Part shown: positions 45,788 through 58,849 of the stretch, piece after piece | Layout: each line of letters opens with the position of its first letter | Position numbering within the stretch: position 1 is the stretch's first letter | Made by a program: the position numbers and the translations under genes | Origin: Heterodera schachtii | Lineage: Eukaryota > Nematoda > Chromadorea > Rhabditida > Heteroderidae | Length of the DNA stretch: 64,000 bases | Assembly (NCBI GenBank): GCA_023374025.1 | Contig: SIJG01000006.1 | Coordinates: 2,801,691 to 2,865,690 of the forward strand | Direction: 5' to 3' | The notes under the pieces: generated by a model | What the model was told of the DNA's origin: nothing | Database searches by the model: none | Seen by the model: the letters and a program-made list of their open reading frames with translations, nothing else

Positions 45788-46217
45788 GGGACTCCATTTT
45801 TAGGCACAAAAATCGCGAAATAGGCACCTTAAAAGGCATAAAAAGTCGCAAAATAGGCCTTAAATAGGCACAAAAATAGGCAACTAAATTTTTTAACTTT
45901 TATTAAGAAAAAAAAAATTAAATTTGTTGATCAAATTTTGGGAAAAATTTTCAATTCTTAGGGGTGTATTTTCTGAAAATTTTTTCGGGTCATTTCTTAG
46001 GGGTGTATTCTTCCGTTTTTATTGCATTTTTGTTAAGGATTTTTTCAAAAACCTTAAAATAGGCACATTAGGCACAAAAACCCCGAAATAGACAAAAAAT
46101 AGGCATTATAAAAGTCATCGTAGACACCCCAAACCAAGCGGAAAATGCGTTTTTCGTGCTTATCTGTGCGTATTAAGTGCGCAGAAATTTTAGGCATTTG
46201 CCTAAAAATGGAGTCCC
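45788..46217. mobile_element. MITE with GGGACTCCATTTTTAGGCA ends
   Basis: Inverted ends gggactccatttttaggca and inverse are flanked by tattacta/tattatta (45780-45787, 46218-46225; one mismatch). The inside is rich in aaataggcac repeats. Confidence 0.8.
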
Positions 46218-46823
46218 TATTATTAAGATGAAAGAAACTATTATTCTTGGATTTGACCAAAATAAAATATTATATAATTTTGTTAAATTTGTCTAACAAA
46301 TAAGTATAGTGCTCATTTTTCAGCACAAAAAATCACCGATTAAGCACTGTAAAAAGCACCAAATTTTCCAAAAATAAACATGTAAAAAGCAAAAAAAAAA
46401 AGGCAAAATTAGCACAAAAATTGGAAAAACGCATAAAATTAAGGGATTAAAGGCAAAAAAATTGAAAAATGCAGCAAAAAAAGGTTTATTTGCTCCCTGA
46501 TTCTAAAAACCCACATAATAGGTGCAAAAAATGAGAATGAGATACATACCGTACTTGCTCGATTATAAGCCCCGGGGCTTCTATTGTTCAACCCCCCTCC
46601 AAAGGGGGCTTATATTCGAGGGGGGGGGGCGTATAATCGAGCAAATACGGTAATAAACCAAAAATTCTTATCAAGAAAATAAATAAAATAAATTTCGGAG
46701 ATGAATTTTTGATAAAATTTTCCATTTCTTAGAAATGGCCAAAAATTTTCCATTTCTTAGAATTGGCCCACTCTGCGCCAGGCCCAATGGGCTCTGTCTT
46801 TCATATCACATTGTACTACAGAT

Positions 46824-47883
46824 CAGGGATGTGCCAAGCCAGACAAAACCCGATTCCGATTAAATCGCCGATTACGATTATGGCCCAAAATCCGATTTAT
46901 TGCGATTCCGATTACGATTCCGATTTTTTTAAATAATTTTTTCCCAAAAATTTTATTCATAATCAAAATCATAAATTTTAAGATTGTGATGCTGATTATA
47001 TCGGGGAGAATTAATCCGGCACTGCTTTGTGAGAAAAATTTAATTTCAGTCATTATGATTAGAGCTCGCATTTTGAGGCAGATGCCTTTTTTTTCTGCGC
47101 ACTAGTTCCGATATAATAAGCAAAAATAACACCTTTTCCACTTGGTTTGAGGCTTCTACGCTGACTTTTATTATGCCTTTTTTTGCCTTTTTCGGGATTT
47201 TCGTGCCTTAAATGCCTTTTTTGGCATTTTGCCGTTTTGGTGCCTTTTTTTGCGTTTTTTTCCAAAAATTCCACTAAAATGCAATAAAATCGGCAAAATA
47301 CACCCCTAAGAAATGACCCGAAAATTTTTTAGAAAATACACCCCCTAAGAACTGATAAATTTTCTCAAAAATTAATCACCAAAATTTATTTAATTTTTTT
47401 CTTCTAAAAAAATTCTATGCTTAAATTTTCCTTCTTCGAAAAATATTTAAGTATTTCATATCATTTAAAAAACCAAAATATAGTTTTTTGGTAAATTTTT
47501 ACGTGTTTTGCTCCTTAAAAATCCTTAATAAAAAATTTTAAATGCCTTTTTTCATGCCTTTTTCTGGGTTTTCGTGCCTTTTCATGCCTTTTTTTCAATT
47601 TTTTGGTGCCTATTTTAGTGCCTTTTTCGCGATTTTTGGTGCCTTTTTTTTGCGAGCTCTAATTATGATAAAATAAGATTAAAACATTCGTTTCAGAAAA
47701 CATTTTTTTCAAAATTCATTGGTATTCTCGCTAAAAAATTCCTTCAAAAGGTCAATTCTTAGGGGTGTAATAATCGGATTTCAAGGCAAAATCCGATTAC
47801 GATTATCCGATTCCGATTATGGCCCAAAATCCGATTAATTGCGATTCCGATTACGATTACGATTCCGATTCGGCACATCCCTG
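46824..47883. mobile_element. MITE with CAGGGATGTGCC ends, host of nested MITE
   Basis: Ends cagggatgtgcc/ggcacatccctg are flanked by the 8-bp duplication ctacagat (46816-46823, 47884-47891). Sub-terminal arrays of cgattccgatta occupy both arms. The centre is interrupted by the element at 47060-47661. Confidence 0.9.
47060..47661. mobile_element. nested MITE with TAGAGCTCGCA ends
   Basis: Ends tagagctcgca/tgcgagctcta are flanked by the 8-bp duplication attatgat (47052-47059, 47662-47669). The inside is rich in gccttttt repeats, the inverse of the aaaaaggc repeats at 36720-37280. Confidence 0.9.
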
Positions 47884-49144
47884 CTACAGATGGTTCTCGG
47901 AAAATGCGTCAGTGGAAAATGCGTCTGAGAAATTTTACTGTGATAAAAAAAACAAATCCTTGGGTTTTGTAGGTCACTAACCAACGAATTCGGTATCCAT
48001 ATCGGTCAATTCCGAACCCCGGACACGAACTCGAACAAAAATTCGAATGTCCAAATTTTTAAATTTAGCATTTTCGGTTTAAAACTGCGTAAATTTTCTC
48101 TTATTGAAGAATTGATTGTGATTGATGGCTTTCAGTTTATTTCCGTGTGTTTAAATCGATTTTGGACCAAAAATGCATTTTCGGAAATTTGGACTTTCGT
48201 CTTTTTTGTTCGAATTCGACTCTGAGATTCGGAATTTAGAACAATGTTATTATATAATTTTTTTTATACTACAATATTTAATGCTACAGAACTTTATTTT
48301 TAAAATATTTGTATCACTGACGCATTTTCCACTGACATATTTTCCGGTTACGGTACAGACTCATCTTACGGGGCAGCTAATGTGACATCGAAGGGGGGCA
48401 ACGGGATTATAAGGGCTAATTACACATTGAGAAGCATCAATGAAAGGGTGGGAGATTAATTTAATTGACGGCAAAAGGGGTATCAATAGTTGAAATTGCT
48501 GTTTGGCACTGTTAAGCGAGTGGGGGCCGGTGCAAAAGCACCTGAACAAAGTGACAGGCATGCCGATGCCACGCTAAATGATCACAAAATTTTTGGAACC
48601 CGAATTAAAAAAAAGATTTTGACAAAATTTAGCATGTTTAAAAATTTTTGACAAGAAAAGCTTTTCGAAAGTGTGTTTTTGTTTACAAAAAAAAAAATGG
48701 GGAGCGACTGAAAATCATTGGTTCATATAAATTAGAAGAAAGAAGAAAAAATAATGCTTTAACAACAGCTTTTCAAATTATAAAATTAAACTTATTTTGG
48801 ACTTTTGTGCTTAGTGTTTATGCGCCTATTTTGTGACTATTTTGGCATTTTTGGCGCCCATAAAAATTTAAATCTTTTTTATTTAAAAATTTTTTTTTGT
48901 TTTTATAATTTTAGCATCTTTTAGATGTAGGAATGTGAATAGAAAAATCATAAAAGCAAAGAATTTTTATTCATTTGCCTTATTTTAAAAATTTATAAAA
49001 TGAGAATTTAAACAAAATTAAAATTGCTTTAATATTTTTCGAATATGCCCTTTTTGGTAACCTGACGAATGCACTTTTTATGGAAATAGCACCTGACATA
49101 GAATTTATATTTTCTGAAATAGACCCTCTCGAATATGCAACTTT

Positions 49145-49430
49145 TATGAATATATTTTCGTCTGCCCTTTCGAATATGCGCATTTATGAATATATTTTCG
49201 TATGCCCTTTTGAATATGCACTTTTATGAATATATTTTCGTATGCCCTTTTGAATATGCACTTTTATGAATATATTTTCGTATGCCCTTTTGAATATGCA
49301 CTTTTATGAATATATTTTCGTCTGCCCTTTCGAATATGCGCATTTATGAATATATTTTCGTATGCCCTTTTGAATATGCACTTTTATGAATATATTTTCG
49401 TCTGCCCTTTCGAATATGCGCATTTATGAA
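49145..49430. repeat. 40-bp minisatellite, about seven units
   Basis: Units start tatgaatatattttcgt and repeat every 40 bases from 49145. Two unit types differ by cgtctgccctttcgaatatg versus cgtatgcccttttgaatatg and are interspersed. Confidence 0.9.
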
Positions 49431-50388
49431 TAAATCACCCGACTAATGCACTTTTTATGAACCTAGCACCTGACATAGATTTATATTTTCTGAAATATAT
49501 AATGAATAAAGCCCCCGACTAACTAGCATAAGTTTTTCTAATATAAATATATTGAAAGCACTCAACTAGTGAACAATTATGAAAACGACTTCTCGAATTA
49601 TAATGAAATAGCTTCTGAGGGTTTTAAATCCGCAGAATAAATAGCCGCAAAAGGTCTGATTTTTCCGGATTCCATCCATTTGAAAAATTTGAAAAATCAA
49701 AAATTTATAAACAATCCATTTTCCCAAAATCAAATTTACGTTTTTACGTTAAAGAATTATAAAAATAAACATTTTTTTGGTTTGGCGATGATAATATATG
49801 GACCATGGAAATTTTCGGAAACTCTAGAGAATTTGTAAACAGATTTTTTATAAAATTAATTATGTATTTTTTAGCTACATATATCTTAAGAATTGAAATG
49901 CCAGCTTTTAATTTTTCGAAACATTAAAATGACACAACTTTACAGAGAAGCCAAGAAAATGATTGCCCTTTAAAAAAAACTAAGCCCTAGGGACCAAAGC
50001 GCCGAGTATTTTTTGAACAATGAATAAAATTGTTTTATTTTAAAAGCTTTTAAATTTTTGGACCCTTTCGAATGAAATTTTAATTTTAAAAGTTGAAATT
50101 CACTGTCCAAAATTAAAATTTTTACATCGTTGGTATGTATGCTGGTTTTGTGAACATATTTCTTATATATTTCAGTATTTTATTTACATACTAATGTAAA
50201 TATTTTGACAATTTTTTGTACATTTTTTTGGCAGCCCTACTAATGATAAGCAAATAAAAACCAAACTAATCCGCAAATATTACTAAATTTCAAGCAATTT
50301 ACGGACGGAAAAAAAGTACAATGTGAATAAACTGTTATATCCTTAATGTTTTAATCCTCATTTATTCCAAAATTGTTTCGTCCAAATG

Positions 50389-50973
50389 TTATTTGCCAAT
50401 ACTTTTCATTTTCTCCATTTTTTCTTTTTTAGTTATTCTTTCACCCATGCCAAATTGTTTCTTCCATACTTCAATTATTCTACGATTAACTCCAATTTTC
50501 TTGCCAATTTCATCATAATTTTGATTCCATTCTTTTTTTGAATATTTTCTTCCTTTTTGCTTATATTCCTTTTTCATTGTTATATATTTTTGCACAATTT
50601 CAATTTTTTGTTCATCCGTTTTTGATTTGTTGTGACATGTATATAGACTTAATTCTTTGATCCATTTATAAATTGTGGTTCGATTTGTTCCCAATTTCTT
50701 CGCAATTTTATGTTCAATTTTATTCCATTCTTTTGCTAAATATTTTCTCCCCTTTTGCTTGATTTTTTCTTTTATTTGGTTGAATTTTCGGACAGTTTCT
50801 CGTTTTTTCTGATCATTTTCATTTTGGTCATTTCGTTTTTCTTCCGAATTTTCTTTCCATTTTTCTCCAAATATTTCGTCAAATGACATTTGAAGTTTCT
50901 TTTCTCCTCCAATTTTCTTTTGAGCAATTAAAAAAAAAGACATAATTTCATTGTTGACGATTTTTTGTTTCAA
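50389..50973 (-). CDS. secreted-type HTH-module protein, copy 3
   Basis: 194 aa, single exon. Keeps the DEIFGEKWKENSEEK linker, module 1 (KYLAKEWNKIEHKIAKKLG, TIYKWIKELS) and module 2 (KYSKKEWNQNYDEIGKKIG, IIEVWKKQFGMG), then stops at KMKSIGK before module 3. The N-terminus (MKQKIVNNEIMSFFLIAQKK) is a weaker signal peptide than in the other copies; a start at the inner ATG (MSFFLIAQ) is possible. Module 1 is closer to copy 1, module 2 to copy 2. It may be a truncated or secretion-defective paralogue. Confidence 0.6.
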   Translation of the reverse strand: MKQKIVNNEIMSFFLIAQKKIGGEKKLQMSFDEIFGEKWKENSEEKRNDQNENDQKKRETVRKFNQIKEKIKQKGRKYLAKEWNKIEHKIAKKLGTNRTTIYKWIKELSLYTCHNKSKTDEQKIEIVQKYITMKKEYKQKGRKYSKKEWNQNYDEIGKKIGVNRRIIEVWKKQFGMGERITKKEKMEKMKSIGK

Positions 50974-51896
50974 ACCGATTGGACAGAATAAAATAATAAT
51001 TTAAACATTAATCAAAATGAATTTTATATTTTTCGCTTAAAATTCTCAATTTTAGTAAATTATTGACAGGCTTATTATATTCATTAAAAATAAATATTAG
51101 ATTCTCTCTTGTTATTGATTGAATCGATAGCAATTATTAAAATATCATAATAATAGTTATTAAGTAAATTTTTAATTCTACTGATCATAAACCAAAGAAA
51201 ACGGATATTCACGGATTTAAAACGGATAGACATGGGGATATGGAATCAATGTCCTTGAATAAATAGATATAAATTGATGTGCAACCCATATCCATGGATA
51301 CTTATTTTTCTAAAATGTTTCTTAAAGCAATAAATTATTATGCTTTCAAATTGCAATTTGGACTGAGAGTTTGAACAAATTTTTCAAAAACTTAAAAAGG
51401 CGGGTATATAGTTGAAAATTTATTTCAATAAAATATAAAAGAACAAAATATTTCGAGATGGTACTCAATTTACCCATATTTGCACTTTAGGACCGAAATT
51501 TTAAACAGGATGCTGCATTATTAATGCTTTCATTGGGTCTTGAAGGCAAAGCTTCCTCTCCTTCTTCTTTTTTACCTGTCTGTACGAGTCACTAGGGCAC
51601 GACGCCCGTGGCAGATTTCGACATTTAATTTCTGAAAAGAATTCATCTGTTTTTGGCTTTGTTGGGTTTCTTTTAGCACCAACAAATTATTGCCAAATTT
51701 CATCGGAGCGTACTTCAGCCAGTCGGCATTTGATTTTTACCGATTGTTCGTCATCCCTACTGAATTAGCTTTTAGCTTTCAGTAGAAGTAATAGCGCTGC
51801 TGATAATTTGTCTAGGCGACATTTATTAGTTTATCCACGCGCACCCACTCAGATTGTATCTAGGCGCTGCAAACATAGGAGTGGTGAACGACAAAA
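50974..51896. other. spacer, no gene seen
   Basis: AT-rich to about 51500, then GC-richer non-coding text (51530-51890). The GC-richer part may be the leader or LTR remnant of the Gag-like start that follows; no second repeat copy was found to prove it. Confidence 0.4.
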
Positions 51897-52010
51897 ATGG
51901 CAGCAAATCCGACAATTGAGGAATTGACGAAATTGCTAGCCAAACAGCAGAAGCTAGTCGAACAATTGCTGAACGCTCAACAGACGAATGCCGCGCCATC
52001 AACTGCTTGA
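51897..52010 (+). pseudogene. short Gag-like N-terminal fragment
   Basis: 37 aa starting MAANPTIEELTKLLAKQQKL, Gln-rich coiled coil, then a stop. It resembles the start of Gag in nematode LTR elements. Preceded by a purine-rich leader. No downstream Gag core. Confidence 0.35.
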
Positions 52011-52045
52011 TGCTTCTGATCGCTCTGAAATCAAAAATTCACCAA

Positions 52046-52408
52046 AAAATTTTACAATCTACAAACGCAATAAAAGTTTTGTGCGTCCGAACCCCGTTAC
52101 ACCCATCATCAATGTAATTTACTTAAAAAATTTCATTTATTTTTAATTTTTCTTTTAATTTCAATAAATTTTAGCGTCTGAGTGCGCAGGTGCAGCAACT
52201 GCAACAAATGGTTGCGCAGCTGGAGAGCGAGAAGCGGATGTTGGAAAGAATGGTGCTAATGAAGGTGGCGCCGATGAATGACTCCACGGCCGAGCTGCCC
52301 GGAATCCAAGGAGGTGGAGGATTCCAGCATTGGCGCCTGTTGACTTCGATGTCGCTTTTTCATTGGAGAAAATGTACCTTGATGACTGATCGATGGACGA
52401 TGGCATAA
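52046..52408 (+). CDS. coiled-coil protein fragment, two exons
   Basis: An open segment ending at about 52107 (NFTIYKRNKSFVRPNPVTP then IIN) joins in frame across a GT-AG intron (52108-52174) to a second exon starting RLSAQVQQLQQMVAQLESEK. The joined frame forms a leucine-zipper-like coiled coil followed by a Gly-rich stretch. No start codon or DNA-binding basic region is seen, so a bZIP label is not justified. It may belong with the Gag-like start just upstream after a frameshift. Confidence 0.3.
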
Positions 52409-54742
52409 TGAAACATTGAAATGACGTAATTCCATTTTTTTTTGTTTCACAATTTAACTAATAATTTTCATAAAATTCATTTTAAAGGAAGGAATGGTTT
52501 TAAATAGTTTTTTTTTGGGATTTATTAATAATTTTGAGTTTTTTAAATTTTCTTCGTCCAATCTCCCCAATAAAATAATGCAACAATTTTTATTACAATT
52601 GCAAATTGTCAATCAAAAACAGGTGGAAATTTTCCGTCAAGACTTGACGAAATGACCATTCTTGCATTGTGTGCAAATTTCAGCCCACGTTATTTCTTAA
52701 ATTGACCGGGATAAAATTGTCGATCAGTTTGAGATAATAAAGCAAACAAAAATTACCAGTTTCTAATTTCAAAATCACTCTGATAACTGCAAAACTGACT
52801 AAGTAAATCAGTTTTTTTTAATTTTGTGAATAAGAATTTCCCATCTCTATTTATCAATCAAAATCCGCTTGTTTTTCGAACATAGAATATACAAAACGGG
52901 CCAAAAATAGAAAACCTTTGCTTCTTCGAAAAAATAAAAAAATCCGCATCTTTGAAAAAACATAAAACACCAAACCTATTTAAAGAATGCAATGGCGAAT
53001 TGATGCTGCAAAACAATTATTACTTTGGGCTGACTTTAGCGATTTAAACTATTTTTTACGCCATTGTTCCCGAGATAACACTAAAACCTCACTTCATTTT
53101 CATGGATTTAAAAAAGTAAAAAATTATAAGTTAAAGATATATAAATGAGTTTTGGCGATCAGTAGAATTGGAATCGTTGTTGGGTCAAATGAATGAATGG
53201 CTTGTATTAATTAAAAAATTTTAGAAATTCACATTTAAAAAAAATTTGAAAAAACGTGTCTCAATTCTCTGGTCAAGTCACATCAGCTTCGCCAGTCAAG
53301 TCTTGATCTTGAGTCTAAAGAGGGAAATTCCTTCGCTCTCGAACAAACAGCAAAAAATATGCATATTCATATTTTATTTTGGCTTTGCAAATCATTTTTA
53401 AAAGATATGATTTTTTCCCACTCTTTTTTATGCTAAATTTTTTGTCCTTTTTCCCAATTCAGAAAATAAATGCATTTGCATTTGTCACCAATTTATTCAC
53501 TGGTTCACATTGTGTGATGAGTGTTCTGCTTCTGCTGATGTTTATCAGCAGAAGAAGCATTTGTAAAAGCTATTTGGTCGGCTGCTGTATGTAATTAACA
53601 GAGAAACGGATTTTTTGTTACGAAAAACAAATATTGAAAAAAAGGTCGTGTGTTTTTTAAAATAGGCTCAAATAAAACATTAATTAATAATCGGATCCAA
53701 TTTTTCACTTTTTTAACTTTTTTTTCTCGACCTTACTGACACATAAATTTGGCCACTGCACATTTTAAAGCAAAAAAATAAATCCTAATTTTAATTAATA
53801 TCTTACGGCGGTAGCTCTCAATATTCTCTAAAAAAAATTATTTCGCCAACTATATGATATTCAAAGCGCGTATTCTATGTATTACAAAATGTTATAATAA
53901 TAGGCTGCTTAATTTTTAGAAAAAAAAAGTTTCAATCCGCCGAAAAGCTTAAAACTTTGTGAATTTTTTTAAAATTATATATCCTATAAAAATGCTAAAA
54001 ACTTTCGAAAGAGACCAAGAACAATTTTTTTTTAATGTTTTACGTAAAATTATGAATTTATTTTTTATTTTATGACCATTTGGCGGAATTTATAAAGTGC
54101 ATTAGCACCTTTCTATCGCCCAGAACAAGTTCGGGTTTTGTCCGAATTTTCCACGAGCCTGATAAAGGAACTTGGAATAGTGTATCGATAATCCAAGTGC
54201 AATCTCTTAATCCTGAGTCTGATCCCGACTTAATTTTTGTTCCAGCATAATTCATATTTTTACTTTCGAATTGTTTCACTAATTCCAATTTGAGAGGTAA
54301 TTTGGAGGATTTGCAGCTGAGTGCGGAGCGTTGTGTGATGAGCGATTACTGAGAGATGTTGAACAAATGGACCAAGAACAGCATTCAGGTGGTCTGATTA
54401 TCCCGGGCTATGAGTCCCCCGGTCCTTCGACGGCACGGGAGTCTGTGAAAGTCAAAAATTGTGGTGACGCTAGTCGGTACAGGCCTAGCCCGGTCTATTC
54501 TTGAATGTACTGGGCCAAGTTGTGCCGAATGCCAGGCTTTACCAAGCTGGACCGTAATTTTATGGCCCGTAAATGGGTTCATGGCACATGCCCGGTTGTG
54601 CCAAAAATCCTTAGCCCTGCAGGGCTGTGCCGTACTTTCATGGCACATGCTGGGTTGTGCCGAGTTCTATAGCTCCTCAGGCCCATGTAAATGCCAAGAT
54701 CAATTGATCATTCAATTATTATTTGATTTTAAAACCATTTAG
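52409..54742. other. AT-rich spacer
   Basis: No gene is supported. It contains a strong short hairpin (about 53530-53565) and a GC-rich imperfect inverted repeat with gcccgg/ggcacatgc motifs (about 54395-54690) that looks like another MITE without clear duplications. Confidence 0.45.
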
Positions 54743-57700
54743 CACTGTGCAAGCTTCCAAATTTTTCTACTGCTACTGATTTCACAAACACAAGCTGCGC
54801 AACATTACACTCAAGAAGAAATTGACAACCAAAAATTGCTTTTGGTCGCCTGTTTTAAGGGCAAATTAGAAACTGGTAATTATTGTTTGCTTATTATGTC
54901 AAACTGATCGGCTAATTTATCCCAGTCAATTTTTGATGACCAGAGAATTTTATGTTTAAAAATTTTGCCTGAGGCTATAGGCTGGGCTTAATTGCAAATA
55001 ATTTTTTTTTAATTTCCTATTATTTTAAATGTTTTTCGGCAAATCAAATTTAGCAAAATTTCTCGTGGAAAGACTTGGCACGGACATTGAATGTACTGAT
55101 TCTGGTGGAAACACACCGTTGATCCATGTGTCGCTACATGGAAAAGCCGACATTGTGCTTTATTTGCTATCCCGTGGTGCCAAAACTGGTCACGTGAATA
55201 AACTTGGTAAGTGCCAATGATCACAAGAAGGGAGATGAACATTTTTAAATTACCGATTCTGACAAATTTTGAGGTCCAATTAAGAATTTTAAAGAAAATT
55301 CTAAAAAATAATTTTGCGAAATTATGTAATAAATAAAATTTCTTCACTGCTTAAAGTTGGCAAAATTAAGTCAGTCAACGGAAATGCCTTCCTTAATATA
55401 TTCGGCCCCACCAAATCCTTATCCAATTACAAAAAAATTAATGTATTTGAAGCAATTAAAAATTAACATTTCTCGACAAAAATCTTTTAAGGAATTTTCA
55501 AAAAAAAATTTAAAGAATCATAATTGATAGATAATTAATTTTAAATAAAAGTTCGAAAATTTAAAAATTTTCACGAATATGCTCTGTTTTTATAGTGTGA
55601 GTGCTAATTGGGAATGCATTGGGGAAAGTTTCCTTTTTTCAAGGACGCCCATCTTCAGAATTTGTTTCCCCGCCTTTTTGAAGGATATTCGGCACTCCAT
55701 TGTGCTGCGGTTGGTGACCATGCCGAGGTGTGTGAATTGTTGCTTGTAGCCGGTGCCGATGTCAACCAAAAGACGGCTGACGATGATGGCACAACGCCGC
55801 TGATTGAGGCTTGCTCAAGAAACAGTATGAATGCTGGTAAGCTGTTAGGCTTATCAATCCATGGGCTGCCGCATATGTCCTTAATTTATGTCCTTATTTC
55901 AGCACATTACATCTTATTTTTCTTATTTTTAGTGAATTTTTAAAATATAAATTCTTTGCTTAAATTGAGGGTTTTTGGAATATTTTCCTATTAATTTGGA
56001 CAAAAAGGGCCGCTATAAAAGAGGGAGCCATTGTAATCGAGATTTTTTTTTGAATAAAAGCCTAAGTTAATCTATGTATAATATGGATAAAAAAAATCAG
56101 CAAAATGTTTGGTGGAAAAAGGCGGGGCAGACATTGAAATGACCGCTCAACTTGGCTTGACTCCATTGATTCAATCTGCGTTTGGTGGACAAGCGGATTT
56201 TGTGCGGTATTTGCTGTCGAAGGGGGCAAAGATTAATCGGACGGACGACGCCGGTGAAAAAAAGGAATTTTGTGAAAAATGAAATAAAAAATCTTTTATA
56301 CAATAAAATTGTTTTTAATTAAATTATGAATTCTTGGGTATTGTTTGGTAGCTCTGCATGTTTATTATTATTCTGCCAAATCTCAAAATTTTTCATTAAA
56401 TCTCAAAAAAATTATGGCGAGCAGAAGGAACTCAAAAACATATTTTTTCGAATTTTTTTAAATTTTTTGCAATAATTTTTTATACATAATTTTTTTTTTT
56501 AAATTTACACATTAATAGAGTTTTTCAAGTATTTTCGAATAAAAACAATATTGTTTAATTTGGTTGAAAAGAAAAAAGCTATTGTCAAAAATTCATCCGG
56601 CTACGTTTTGGCTGTCTGAGTGGTATGGTACAGCGAAGTACAGTACCCAAAATTACACATTTGATTTTGGCGCCATTTTGGACTTCCTGCACATTTTTCT
56701 CAGGCGCTTCCGCGTTGCATTACGCTGTGTTTGGACGCGCTTTGGACGTGTGCGCGTTGTTGGTGGAAGCGGGCATCAATATGAAGCAGCAGGTGTTTGC
56801 GAGTGGCATCACTGTTTTGCATGCGGCACATCTTGTCAACGATTTGGACATTGGTCAGAGCAATTAACGAATTAAACAATCAATTAAAAAAGGACTATAC
56901 CCTATTTTCGTAAAATAGATGCCCCGGGACTTCTATTTGTTAACCCCTATCAAAAGGGAACTACCATATTTGGGACGGGGGTTATGTCTTAGGAAATACG
57001 GTATCTGATTTATACGTTCAATAAATTGAGTCAGTATTTAGAATAAACATGGTTACTGAAATAAGGATTTGGGAATCGGGCAATGGTCAGAAAGGGGATT
57101 TCTGTGATTAAAAAATCCCTTTTATTTGGCAGGATAACCATCTGAACGCCATTTAGGGAAGACTTTTCTCATTTTGTCAGAATGTTCATCATGTTTTTGA
57201 TATTATTGTTCTTATTTACATAATTCTGATCTCTCAAATCACGGGATAATTTATTCCATTTTTATTAAAATTTTTAATTGTTAGCATTACTGGGCAATAA
57301 ATTTTCCAATGTTTTTTCAATTAATTCTTTTCAAATATTTAAAAATTTCATTATTTCCTGTCGCTTATTGGCAAGAGAAGATCAAGAATTAACAAAAATA
57401 ATTATTAATTAATTTTACTAACGAATTAAGTCCAGACCAAGAATTAAATAATTAATATTTTTCCAGTCAAATTTCTTGTGGAAAAAGCGGGCGCCGACTT
57501 TGAAGTTCCCGACGGCAGTGGAAGGACCGTGTTGATGGCCGCTTCCCAAGAAGGTCAAATTGGTATTGTCAACTATTTGCTCACGAAAAAGGCGCGCACC
57601 GATTTGAGAGATTGGCTCGGTATTTAAACAATTCTTAAATCAATTTTTTAATAATTTTTTAATATTTTATTATATTTATTTTCGCTAGGCATTTTAAAAA

Positions 57701-58045
57701 AGTTTAAGAAAGAATTCGAATGTCCCGGCCCAAAAAATTCGATATGACCTTTATGAAGATTGTTTATATTTGTTACAGATGATTAGATAACCAGCAAAAT
57801 TGTTTTAATTCTGTCATTTATTAACAGATTTTCTACTAAAAATATTTGATTTTTCACTTTAAAACACAATTTGAATTATCTAAAACGGGAATGAAATTCA
57901 TTAATCCAGTCCCACCCCCACATACGTCACATTCCGCCACAAAAAATTTTGAATCAGTCTAATTTTAGGCCGCACTGCGTTCATTCTTGCATTGGAGAAA
58001 GGCTATTGGAATGTTTGCAAAACATTGACCCTTTCAAAAAATTAA
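54743..58045 (+). CDS. ankyrin-repeat protein, probably secreted (5' end missing)
   Basis: Seven exons: 54743-54875, 55054-55206, 55684-55836, 56101-56253, 56704-56853, 57467-57619 and 57969-58045; 323 aa visible. The first visible exon reads HCASFQIFLLLLISQTQAAQ, like a signal peptide lacking only its start methionine. The following exons encode ankyrin text: AKFLVERLGTDIECTDSGG, GYSALHCAAVGDHAEVCELL, TPLIEACSRN, AKCLVEKGGADIEMT, TPLIQSAFGGQADFVRYLLS, VKFLVEKAGADFEVPDG. Five internal exons are 153, 153, 153, 150 and 153 bp, all phase 1. AATAAA overlaps the end. Ankyrins mediate protein binding; a secreted one could be an effector. The start exon was not found. Confidence 0.75.
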
Positions 58046-58849
58046 TAAAGTGATATTTATTTTGTATTTGCGTTATAAGATATTGTTTTATATTTATGTA
58101 TTTTATAAATAAAATAAAATTTTTGTTTTTTCTAATTCACTGAAAAACGTAGACTTTGGACAGCCAATATTGGGCATTCGAATCTTATTGAGTTGACGCT
58201 GTCAAAAGCATGTGTTGGATTATTTTTCTTCTTTTTCTTTTTCTGTCTTGTAATAAATAGGACTGCAAAAAATATGGATATAAAATCTCGAAATATGGCC
58301 ATAAAATATGAACCAAAAATCGCAAAATATGTGGATCTAATTGCAAAAATATGGAAATAAATTTTTCCAAATTGAGGGTATAATTTCTCTAAATTTCTTC
58401 AAATTCATTAAATGTAAAGTAAAACATTCATAATGGGTTAAATATGGCATTAAAAATCATTTTAGAAGAAAAAACACACGATAAAGCTAAATTTACTAAC
58501 TTTTAGCGAAAAACCAACCAGAATAGCGAATATTTCATTTTTTGCTTATTTTTGACATAAAAACCATTTTTATTTAAGAAATTTAAATTTATTCAATATT
58601 CTCGAGAAAATTTGGCGAAAAAATGATTTTGTTTGAAAAATTTTCTGGTTTTTTGGCTCAAAAAGGCCAATTTAGCTGCTGGGGGTCGTTCTAATAGAGG
58701 TTTTTTGGAAAAAGACCAAAATATGGACATAAAATATGGATAAAAATGCTAAAATATGGACAAATATTAATTGCCGTTTAAAAAGAGGCACTAATTGAAA
58801 GGTTTATAGTTTTTCAATCGGTTTTCGGCCGCAAAAATATATAACTAAA

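Larger units (their letters stand above)
45645..50388. other. repeat-rich spacer without supported genes
   Basis: Holds MITEs at 45788-46217 and 46824-47883 (with one nested inside), a small TACCG-end element near 46550-46652, aaaggca-rich low-complexity repeats and a 40-bp minisatellite (49145-49430). Short ORFs here have no splice or composition support. Confidence 0.5.

Noticed and set aside
52175..52408. bZIP transcription factor
   Set aside because: Only the zipper-like coiled coil is present; no basic DNA-binding region is found upstream.
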